Source: CG1-02-35-72 sp045046885 (GTDB lineage: Bacteria; Bacteroidota; Bacteroidia; Flavobacteriales; Flavobacteriaceae). Taken from it: 64,000 nucleotides of DNA. The notes beneath the pieces were generated by a model. The model saw only the letters and a list, made by a program, of their open reading frames with translations, made no database searches and was not told the origin of the DNA. The position numbers and the translations under genes were made by a program. Location of the stretch: contig JASFYX010000002.1 in assembly GCA_045046885.1 (NCBI GenBank), positions 84,737 to 148,736 of the forward strand, written 5' to 3'. Shown in pieces: positions 32,595 to 39,902 of the stretch; positions within the stretch are counted from its first letter, which is position 1; every line of letters starts with the position of its first letter.

Positions 32595-34319
32595 ATGCTT
32601 AATAAGATTTTCCCTTTTTTAACCTGGTTGCCCTTAGCAAAAGATTATTGGAAAGATGATTTAGTTGCTGGTATTACGGGTACTATAATTGTAATTCCGC
32701 AAGCAGTGGCTTTTGCTATGATTGCTGGTATGCCGCCTATTTATGGTTTTTATACAGCCATGTTAACGCCTATTATTGCAGCATTGTTTGGCTCTTCTTA
32801 TCATTTGGTATCGGGACCAACAACCACAAGTTCAATAGTTTTATATTCAATTATCAGTAAGTTTATCCATCCCGAAACCGATATTGAAGCCTTTGTTTCG
32901 TTGGCTATTTTATTGTCGTTTATGGCAGGTGTTATTAAATTGATTATGGGTTTAGCACGTATGGGAAAATTAGTCAATTTTGTATCCAATTCGGTTATTA
33001 TAGGATTTTCTGCCGGAGCCGGAACTTTGATTGCCTTTAAACAATTAAAACATATTTTCGGATTAAAAGTCCCTCAAGGAAGTTCTTTTTTCCACATTAT
33101 AGAATACATTACAACTCACCTTTCAAACACAAATTGGTATGATTTTGGGGTGGCCATGGGCACTTTAGCTGTAGCACTAATCATAAAAAGAATTAAGAAA
33201 ATAACACGCCTTTATATGCTAGTTGCTATGATTTTTGGGAGCTTGTTAGCCCTGTGGTTTGGTGATGCACATATTATTGAAACTGTAGGAAAAATTCCAT
33301 CAAATCTACCGCCGTTTAGAATGCCCGATTTTAATTATGCCAATATGAGGTTGTTAAATTCAGGGGCTTTTATTTTGGCTACTTTGGGTTTGGTAGAAGC
33401 AGCCGCTATATCAAGATCAATAGCTTTACATACCCATCAAAAGCTCAATACAAATCAGGAATTTGTGTCGCAGGGCATTTCTAATGTTGTATCGAGTTTC
33501 TTTAGTTGCTATACCAGTTCAAGTTCGTTTACAAGGTCGAGTATTAATTTCCAATCGGGGGCTAAAACACCTATGTCTGCTATAATTTCGGGAACAGGAT
33601 TGATGATAGTTGTTTTAATTTTTGCCAAATACGCTGCCTTTTTACCCAAAGCGGCTATGGGCGGTATTATTTTGTTAGTCGGTTATAATTTAGTTGATTT
33701 CAAGCATATTAAAGAAATCATTAAATCGAGTAAACGCGAATTAATTGTATTTAGCACCACTTTTTTAGGAACTTTATTTTTAGATTTTCAACAAGCTTTA
33801 ATACTCGGAATATTATTATCGATATTCTTTTATTTAGAAAAAACGTCAAAACCAAATATTGCTGAACTAGGCTTGGATAGCAATGATAGGTTTGTAAACA
33901 TTATAAGAGAAAATGATGCGGGCGAATGCCCACAATTAAAAATTATAAGAATAGACGGCTCTATTTATTTTGGTGCAATAGAATCGGTTTCAAAATATTT
34001 CTCGGATTTTGATGAAAAAGAAAATATAAAACATCTTTTAATTGTGGCTGATGGGATTAATTTTATTGATTTAGCCGGCGCCGAATGGTTGACTAACGAA
34101 GTTGAAAATTGGCGTACAAAAGGGGGTGATATTTATTTTTCGGGAATGAAACTCATTGGCCAAGACGTGCTTAAAAAGGGAGGCTTTTACGACAAAATAG
34201 GTGCTGATAATTTTTTTAGTGATAAAAACAAAGCTATTGAAAGTATTTATAAAAAGTTTGATTCAGATATTTGCAGTTCTTGCCCAGCAAAAATATTTTC
34301 TGAGTGCAAAAATTCTTAA
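32595..34319 (+). CDS. SulP-family anion permease with STAS domain (copy 1)
   Basis: A 574-residue SLC26/SulP transporter. The transmembrane domain (about 10-410) opens with the family motif PQAVAFAMIAGMPPIYGFY. A cytoplasmic STAS domain (about 440-550) follows. The C-terminus is unusual: ICSSCPAKIFSEC carries three Cys within 13 residues, which could bind metal or respond to redox. SulP proteins carry sulfate, bicarbonate or other anions. Location among sulfide, sulfite and persulfide oxidation genes suggests sulfate export or sulfur-anion exchange (inference). A degenerate 33-bp palindrome lies directly upstream, and no GTGAT-N4-ATCAC operator is seen. Confidence 0.9.
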   Translation: MLNKIFPFLTWLPLAKDYWKDDLVAGITGTIIVIPQAVAFAMIAGMPPIYGFYTAMLTPIIAALFGSSYHLVSGPTTTSSIVLYSIISKFIHPETDIEAFVSLAILLSFMAGVIKLIMGLARMGKLVNFVSNSVIIGFSAGAGTLIAFKQLKHIFGLKVPQGSSFFHIIEYITTHLSNTNWYDFGVAMGTLAVALIIKRIKKITRLYMLVAMIFGSLLALWFGDAHIIETVGKIPSNLPPFRMPDFNYANMRLLNSGAFILATLGLVEAAAISRSIALHTHQKLNTNQEFVSQGISNVVSSFFSCYTSSSSFTRSSINFQSGAKTPMSAIISGTGLMIVVLIFAKYAAFLPKAAMGGIILLVGYNLVDFKHIKEIIKSSKRELIVFSTTFLGTLFLDFQQALILGILLSIFFYLEKTSKPNIAELGLDSNDRFVNIIRENDAGECPQLKIIRIDGSIYFGAIESVSKYFSDFDEKENIKHLLIVADGINFIDLAGAEWLTNEVENWRTKGGDIYFSGMKLIGQDVLKKGGFYDKIGADNFFSDKNKAIESIYKKFDSDICSSCPAKIFSECKNS

Positions 34320-34320
34320 C

Positions 34321-34363
34321 GTGATTATCATCACATAAGTAGGTGCTTTTATCAGTAATTTTG
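34321..34363 (+). promoter_or_regulatory. GTGAT-tatc-ATCAC operator plus -7 element for SulP copy 2
   Basis: A perfect 5-4-5 palindrome at 34321-34334 and TAATTTTG at 34356-34363. The -7 box ends 42 bp after the operator start. Confidence 0.78.
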
Positions 34364-34406
34364 CCTAGAATTTGACATATTTGTTAGATGTCATAATAAT
34401 AAATAA

Positions 34407-36128
34407 ATGAAATTATCTGCCATTTTTCCTTTTTTAAATTGGTTACCCAACTATAAAAAAAGTTGGTTAAAAGGAGATATTACCGGAGGTTTAACCGTTG
34501 GTATTATGCTTATTCCGCAAGGTATTGCTTACGCTATGATTGCCGGATTGCCACCTATTTACGGCTTATATACCGCAATGATACCACAATTTGTTTATGC
34601 TTTTTTTGGCACCTCACGTCAATTGGCCGTTGGGCCGGTGGCTATGGATAGTTTAATTGTAGCTTCGGGTGTTGGTGCTATAGCAATAGTTGGATCGGAG
34701 CATTTTATTGCTTTAGCTATTTTACTAGCTCTTTTAATGGGTATTATGCAGCTAGCATTTGGGATTTTCAGATTGGGGTTTTTAGTTAATTTTTTATCAA
34801 AACCCGTTATCAGCGGTTTTACATCGGCGGCAGCATTAATTATCGGATTAAATCAATTAAAGCATTTATTAGGGGTTGATATACATCGAAATAATCAATT
34901 ACAATATTTATTAATTGATGCTGTAAATCACCTAAAATTAATCAATTGGCCTACTTTTACAATTGGTATTTTATCAATATTAATATTGGTGTTTTTAAAA
35001 CATTATTTTAAGAAAATTCCGGCAGCGTTAGTTGTTGTAATTCTTGGTGTTTTAGTTGTACAAATCTTTAACCTGAATCAATACGGGGTTAAAATAGTTG
35101 GCAACATCCCCAAAGGCTTACCACATTTTAAAATTCAATCTTTTGATTTTGAAACCATCCAAAAATTAGCACCCATTGCTTTAACATTGGCTTTAATTGC
35201 TTTTATGGAGGCTATTTCTGTAGCCAAAGCCATTGAAGCCAAACATAATAATTATAAGGCCAACGCCAATAAAGAACTTATTGCCTTGGGTTTAGGAAAT
35301 ATTGTAGGCTCATTATTTCAAAGTTACCCATCAACAGGCGGCTTTTCAAGAACGGCTGTTAACAATCAGAGTGGCTCAAACACGCCGCTTGCTGCCATTA
35401 TTTCGGCATTGGTTGTGGCGTTAACTTTACTGTTTTTAACACCTTATTTTTATTACTTACCCAAAGCGGTTTTAGCGGCCATAATTATGGTTGCTGTATT
35501 TGGTTTATTAGATTTTAAAATTCCAGCGCAACTGTGGAAATACACCAAAAGAGATTTGGCTATTTTAAATATCACCTTAATAATTACGGCCACAGTAGGT
35601 ATTAAAGAAGGTATTATTGCAGGCGTCCTTTTATCGTTAGGGATGCTCATTTATAAATCTACAAAACCCCATGTGGCTATTTTGGGTAAAGTTCCAAATA
35701 CTTATCTGTACAGAAATATCAAAAGATTTAAAGATGTCGCAGTTTTTAAAGATATTTTAATTATTCGATTTGATGCGCAACTTCACTTTGCCAATACAAC
35801 TTTTTTTAAAGACACACTTTTTAGTGAATCCACAAAAAAGGGACCTGATTTAAAAGTCATAATAATTGATGGCGAAAGTCTCAATAATTTAGACAGTAGT
35901 GGTGTTTATGCTTTACAAGAAGTTCTTAAACATTTTAAATCAAAAGAAATAGACTTTTACTTTACAGGTTTAAAAGGCCCGGTGAGAGATACTATTTCTA
36001 AATCGGGCATCATTTCTGAGATAGGTAAACAACATTGCTTTATGAGTATACAAGAAGCTATAGATTATTACCAAAAAAATACAATTAACACTTATAAAAA
36101 GGATTTTACAGCTCAGAGCAATAAATAA
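34407..36128 (+). CDS. SulP-family anion permease with STAS domain (copy 2)
   Basis: A 573-residue SulP transporter, paralogous to the preceding gene. The transmembrane domain (about 10-410) includes PQGIAYAMIAGLPPIYGLY. A STAS domain (about 440-555) includes IIIDGESLNNLDSSGVYAL, with the Ser often phosphorylated in STAS domains. It lacks the C-terminal Cys cluster of copy 1. It has its own promoter with the sulfur-gene palindrome, so it is likely controlled with SQR, persulfide dioxygenase and Soe. Sulfate or another sulfur anion is the likely cargo (inference). Confidence 0.9.
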   Translation: MKLSAIFPFLNWLPNYKKSWLKGDITGGLTVGIMLIPQGIAYAMIAGLPPIYGLYTAMIPQFVYAFFGTSRQLAVGPVAMDSLIVASGVGAIAIVGSEHFIALAILLALLMGIMQLAFGIFRLGFLVNFLSKPVISGFTSAAALIIGLNQLKHLLGVDIHRNNQLQYLLIDAVNHLKLINWPTFTIGILSILILVFLKHYFKKIPAALVVVILGVLVVQIFNLNQYGVKIVGNIPKGLPHFKIQSFDFETIQKLAPIALTLALIAFMEAISVAKAIEAKHNNYKANANKELIALGLGNIVGSLFQSYPSTGGFSRTAVNNQSGSNTPLAAIISALVVALTLLFLTPYFYYLPKAVLAAIIMVAVFGLLDFKIPAQLWKYTKRDLAILNITLIITATVGIKEGIIAGVLLSLGMLIYKSTKPHVAILGKVPNTYLYRNIKRFKDVAVFKDILIIRFDAQLHFANTTFFKDTLFSESTKKGPDLKVIIIDGESLNNLDSSGVYALQEVLKHFKSKEIDFYFTGLKGPVRDTISKSGIISEIGKQHCFMSIQEAIDYYQKNTINTYKKDFTAQSNK

Positions 36129-36132
36129 CAAT

Positions 36133-36175
36133 GTAATTTAAATCACATAAAGTGGTAAAGAGATTATTAATTTAG
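36133..36175 (+). promoter_or_regulatory. GTAAT-ttaa-ATCAC operator plus -7 element for persulfide dioxygenase
   Basis: The palindrome at 36133-36146 has one mismatch in the left half. TAATTTAG at 36168-36175 is one base off the -7 consensus. Spacing is again 42 bp from operator start to the end of the -7 box. Confidence 0.68.
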
Positions 36176-36209
36176 ACCCCACAATTAAAAATTTAAAAAA
36201 CACAAACCA

Positions 36210-37628
36210 ATGAAAGTAGAACAATTATTTACCGGATGTTTAGCAGAAATGGCTTACTATATTTGTAGTAATGGCGAGGCTGCCATAATTGACCCTCTAC
36301 GCGAAACTGAGCCTTATATTAGAATGGCTGAAGCCGACGATGCAAAAATTAAATATATTTTTCTTACACATTTTCACGCCGATTTTGTTTCTGGTCAATA
36401 CGATTTAGCACTAAAAACGGGCGCTACAATTGTTTTTGGTCCTAACGCTACTGCCGAATATGAAATTCACAATGGTACTGATGGCGAGCTGTTTAAAATA
36501 GGTGATATTAATTTAAAATTACTGCACACACCTGGTCATACAATGGAATCGTCTTCTTATCTTTTAATAGACAAAGATGGTTTTACACCTTATGTATTTA
36601 CAGGAGATTGCCTGTTTATAGGCGATGTAGGACGGCCTGATTTAGCTGTAAAATCTGATTTAACCCAAGCAGACTTAGCCGGTCATTTATTCGATTCTTT
36701 GCGTACAAAAATAATGACTTTACCAGATGATATTATAGTGTATCCAAACCACGGTGCCGGTTCGGCTTGTGGTAAAAATATGAGTTCAGAAACTTATGAC
36801 ACTTTAGGTCATCAAAAAGAAACCAATTATGCACTTCGCGCAGATATGACCAAAGAAGAATTTATTACAGAAGTGACTACTGGTCTTAAACAACCACCGC
36901 AATATTTCCCAAATAATGTGCGGATGAATAAATCTATAAACACAAGTATCGATATCATTTTACACAAAGGCTCTACGCCTTTAGATGCCCCAACTTTTAA
37001 AGAATTGAGCGAGCAAAAAGATGTAATGGTTATAGATACCCGTAGCAAAGAGGCTTATACTGAAGAAGGTACGGTTCCTGGCGCTTGGTATATTGGCGTA
37101 GATGGTAATTTTGCCCCTTGGGTTGGGACACTTGTGAAAGACATCAATCAGAAAATTATTTTTATTGCAGATGACGAACTCCGTGTAAACGAAGTAGTAA
37201 CGCGTTTTTCTCGTGTTGGTTATGATAACACTATGGGCTATCTCGCGGGTGGCATTATTGCTTGGCGCGAAGCGGGTTTTGATGTAGATAAAATAGGCTC
37301 TGAAACAGCTTTAGGCTTCTCTAAAAAACTTGAAAATGGAGACATAGAAAATGCTCTAGACGTACGTCGTGAATCTGAATACCTTTCTGAGCATGTAGTT
37401 GGTGTAGAATGCTTTCCTCTAGAATTTATAAGTCAAAATTTTGCAGAAATAGATGCTAATAAAGAATACCACCTACATTGTGCTAGCGGCTATCGCTCTT
37501 TAATTGCGGCTTCTATATTTCAAGCAAATGGTGTTAAAAATGTAACCGACGTTCGTGGTGGTTTTAACGATTTAAAAGAAACAGGGTTAAAATTTACAGA
37601 TTATGTCTGCCCAACAACATTATTATAA
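36210..37628 (+). CDS. Persulfide dioxygenase-like MBL-fold protein with two rhodanese domains
   Basis: A 472-residue fusion. The N-terminal metallo-beta-lactamase domain (1-250) is of the ETHE1/persulfide-dioxygenase type, with the metal motif THFHADFVSG, HTPGHTMES and FTGDCLFIGDVGRPDL. Two rhodanese domains follow (about 255-360 and 370-470). The first has Asp where Cys is expected (FIADDELRV) and is probably inactive. The second has the Cys in HLHCASGYRS. The family oxidises glutathione persulfide to sulfite, and rhodanese domains hand over sulfane sulfur. It lies between a SulP gene and further rhodanese/SQR genes and has the shared sulfur operator. Confidence 0.9.
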   Translation: MKVEQLFTGCLAEMAYYICSNGEAAIIDPLRETEPYIRMAEADDAKIKYIFLTHFHADFVSGQYDLALKTGATIVFGPNATAEYEIHNGTDGELFKIGDINLKLLHTPGHTMESSSYLLIDKDGFTPYVFTGDCLFIGDVGRPDLAVKSDLTQADLAGHLFDSLRTKIMTLPDDIIVYPNHGAGSACGKNMSSETYDTLGHQKETNYALRADMTKEEFITEVTTGLKQPPQYFPNNVRMNKSINTSIDIILHKGSTPLDAPTFKELSEQKDVMVIDTRSKEAYTEEGTVPGAWYIGVDGNFAPWVGTLVKDINQKIIFIADDELRVNEVVTRFSRVGYDNTMGYLAGGIIAWREAGFDVDKIGSETALGFSKKLENGDIENALDVRRESEYLSEHVVGVECFPLEFISQNFAEIDANKEYHLHCASGYRSLIAASIFQANGVKNVTDVRGGFNDLKETGLKFTDYVCPTTLL

Positions 37629-37644
37629 TTAATAATTAGGTTTT

Positions 37645-37687
37645 TAATGCCCTTAAAATATTTTTACTAATTTTAAGGGCATTATTT
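37645..37687 (+). terminator. Intrinsic terminator after persulfide dioxygenase
   Basis: Arms AATGCCCTTAAAA and TTTTAAGGGCATT enclose a 12-nt loop and are followed by ATTTTT. Confidence 0.85.
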
Positions 37688-37715
37688 TTGCGATCAGTTG
37701 ACAAAACATTTTGAT

Positions 37716-38114
37716 ATGAAAATTTTAAAAATACTATTTATTACTTTTTTATGCATCGGCTTAAGCCAAAATATTATAGCTCAAAGTACAGGTAAGGGTG
37801 TTATAAAAAATATTGAACCAAAAGAACTGAGCGCTACTTTAAACAATAATATTCAATTAGTTGACGTTAGGACACCAAACGAATTTAAATCTGGACATAT
37901 AAAAGGGTCAGTTAATATGAATTATTACGACCAAGATTTTAGCACACAAATCGGCAAACTAGATAAATCTAAACCTATTTATGTGTATTGTAGAAGTGGC
38001 GTAAGAAGTAAATATTCTAGCGAAATTCTTAAAAAATTAGGCTTTAAAAAAATTTATAATTTAAAAGGAGGTATCTTAAATTGGAACACCAATAAACTTC
38101 CTTTAAAAAAGTAA
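37716..38114 (+). CDS. Periplasmic single-domain rhodanese
   Basis: A 132-residue secreted rhodanese. I use the ATG at MKILKILFITFL; a TTG lies 18 bp upstream. A signal peptide ends near NIIAQ (about residue 23). The domain carries VDVRTPNEFKSGHIKGS and the active-site loop YVYCRSGVRS with the catalytic Cys, so it should move sulfane sulfur in the periplasm. It lies behind a terminator after persulfide dioxygenase and 26 bp before a DUF2892 gene. Comparison with the cysteine-less rhodanese lipoprotein beside the Ttr-like operon is instructive. Confidence 0.9.
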   Translation: MKILKILFITFLCIGLSQNIIAQSTGKGVIKNIEPKELSATLNNNIQLVDVRTPNEFKSGHIKGSVNMNYYDQDFSTQIGKLDKSKPIYVYCRSGVRSKYSSEILKKLGFKKIYNLKGGILNWNTNKLPLKK

Positions 38115-38140
38115 ACTATTAACACTTAAATAATTTTATT

Positions 38141-38344
38141 ATGAAAAAAAATGTAGGAACTATCGACAAAGTCATTCGTTTAATAATTGCTGTTGTAGCT
38201 GTTTATTTTGCCTATAAAGCAGGGCCTGAAGCTGCAACAACAGGTTATATTCTCTATGCCGTTGGCGCCATTATGCTATTTACAATTTTAACAAGTTCTT
38301 GTCCGCTTTATTCTATAGTAGGCAAGAGTACTACAAAAAAATAA
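38141..38344 (+). CDS. DUF2892 (YgaP transmembrane-type) inner membrane protein
   Basis: A 67-residue protein that begins MKKNVGTIDKVIRLIIAVVA, typical of the DUF2892 family, with two transmembrane helices and a SSCPLYSIVG loop near the end. In YgaP this domain is fused to a rhodanese. Here it directly follows a stand-alone rhodanese, so the two may work as a split YgaP. A role in handling membrane-associated sulfane sulfur is plausible. Confidence 0.9.
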   Translation: MKKNVGTIDKVIRLIIAVVAVYFAYKAGPEAATTGYILYAVGAIMLFTILTSSCPLYSIVGKSTTKK

Positions 38345-38401
38345 TCCCTCGACTAGATACTTTTAATTGTATTTAGTCTAAATTACCCACTATTATTATT
38401 A

Positions 38402-38442
38402 AAAATCCTAATGATTTCTCTGAATGATTTAGGATTTTTTTT
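38402..38442 (+). terminator. Intrinsic terminator after the DUF2892 gene
   Basis: Arms AAAATCCTAA and TTAGGATTTT with a run of T residues after the second arm. The SQR promoter follows immediately. Confidence 0.82.
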
Positions 38443-38458
38443 GTTTAAAATTTTTATT

Positions 38459-38500
38459 GTGATATTCATCACGTTTAGTTTATTAATATTTTATAATTTG
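38459..38500 (+). promoter_or_regulatory. GTGAT-attc-ATCAC operator plus -7 element for SQR
   Basis: A perfect palindrome at 38459-38472. The -7 region ends in AATTTG at 38500, 41 bp from the operator start, as at the other sulfur promoters. The TA of the -7 box is one base further from the TTTG than the consensus. Confidence 0.74.
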
Positions 38501-38535
38501 CCACTTTATTTACTACTAATTAACACTATATATTT

Positions 38536-39843
38536 ATGAAAACTCATTTTCAAATCCTAGTAATAGGAGGAGGTACCGCAGGTATTATGGTGGCTTCTAT
38601 GCTTAAAAAAAAGAATGCTTCTGTTGATGTAGCTATTGTAGAACCCGCAGATACACATTATTATCAACCCGCTTGGACGCTTGTAGGTGCCAATACCTAC
38701 AATTTTAATAAAACAGCACGCCCTATGGCTTCACTTATTCCAGATGGCGTTACTTGGATTAAAAAATTTGCAGACACTTTTGATCCTAAAAAAAATACCG
38801 TTAAAACAACAGATGACACCGCTTATACATACGATTACTTAGTAGTGGCGCCTGGTATTAAAATTGCACCAGAACTTGTAGAAGGACTTTCAGAAGCTAT
38901 GGACAAAGGTGTTGTTTGTAGTAATTACACAGATCCTAATCACACTTGGGAAGTACTTAAAAACTTTAAAGGCGGTACCGCTTTGTTTACACAACCGGCC
39001 ACACCTATAAAATGTGGTGGCGCTCCTCAAAAAATAATGTATCTCGCCGAAGAGCATTTTAAACGCAGTGGTGTCCGCAAAAAAACGGATATTGTTTTTG
39101 CGCTACCCGGTGGTGTTATTTTTGCCGTTAAACCCATTGCCAAAACATTAATGAATGTTGTAGATAGAAAAGATATCAATCTGCGTTTCCACCACACCTT
39201 AGTTAAGGTAGATGCTAATAAACAAATTGCCTGGTACAAAGTAACACAAGAGCCTCAAGCGGGTGGTTGTGTTATTATGGACGATGCAGATGTAAACAAA
39301 CAAGTTGACCCTCAAATTCAGTACAATTACAAAAATGTAAAAGCTGTTAAAAAGGATGGATTAATAGGTATTCATTTTGACATGATGCACTTAGCACCAC
39401 CCCAACAAGCCCCCGACTTTATACGTAATTCACCTTTAGCTACTGCTGATGGTTGGGTTTCTGTAAACGATCAAACGCTACAGCACACTAAGTACAGTAA
39501 CATTTTCGGGTTAGGTGATTCTGCCCAGTTGCCCACAGCTAAAACAGGTGCTGCTATTAGAAAACAAGCCCCTGTAGTAGTCGGTAATCTTTTACATCTT
39601 GTAAAAAGCAATGCTTTAGCCGATAAAACATACAATGGTTATTCTTCTTGTCCTTTGGTTACAGGTTACGGTAAAATGGTATTAGCCGAATTTGATTATA
39701 GCAAAGAATTTACACCAGACCCTAAATTAAAACAACTCCTTATTTCAGATTCCTCAAAAGAGCATTGGCGCTTATGGATTTTAAAGAAATATATGTTGCC
39801 TTACCTCTATTGGAATAAAATGATGAAAGGTATAGAAGTTTAA
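38536..39843 (+). CDS. sqr: Sulfide:quinone oxidoreductase, type II (SQOR-like)
   Basis: A 435-residue FAD enzyme that oxidises sulfide and passes electrons to quinone at the membrane. The FAD-binding motif GGGTAGIMVASML is at the N-terminus. Two conserved Cys appear in PATPIKCGGAPQKIMYLAE and GYSSCPLVTGYG, the layout of human SQOR and bacterial type II SQR. The C-terminal segment is amphipathic, suited to membrane binding. The product is sulfane sulfur passed to a thiol acceptor, which the neighbouring persulfide dioxygenase and rhodaneses could use. The promoter carries the shared GTGAT-N4-ATCAC site. Confidence 0.92.
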   Translation: MKTHFQILVIGGGTAGIMVASMLKKKNASVDVAIVEPADTHYYQPAWTLVGANTYNFNKTARPMASLIPDGVTWIKKFADTFDPKKNTVKTTDDTAYTYDYLVVAPGIKIAPELVEGLSEAMDKGVVCSNYTDPNHTWEVLKNFKGGTALFTQPATPIKCGGAPQKIMYLAEEHFKRSGVRKKTDIVFALPGGVIFAVKPIAKTLMNVVDRKDINLRFHHTLVKVDANKQIAWYKVTQEPQAGGCVIMDDADVNKQVDPQIQYNYKNVKAVKKDGLIGIHFDMMHLAPPQQAPDFIRNSPLATADGWVSVNDQTLQHTKYSNIFGLGDSAQLPTAKTGAAIRKQAPVVVGNLLHLVKSNALADKTYNGYSSCPLVTGYGKMVLAEFDYSKEFTPDPKLKQLLISDSSKEHWRLWILKKYMLPYLYWNKMMKGIEV

Positions 39844-39868
39844 ATTTCCTACTACTAATCTATATTTC

Positions 39869-39902
39869 ATCCCCCAGCATTTAATAGTGTTGGGGGATTT
39901 CT
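39869..39902 (+). terminator. Terminator hairpin between convergent SQR and TonB receptor genes
   Basis: Arms ATCCCCCA and TGGGGGAT, followed by TTTCTTT on the plus strand. It probably stops SQR transcripts. Confidence 0.7.
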
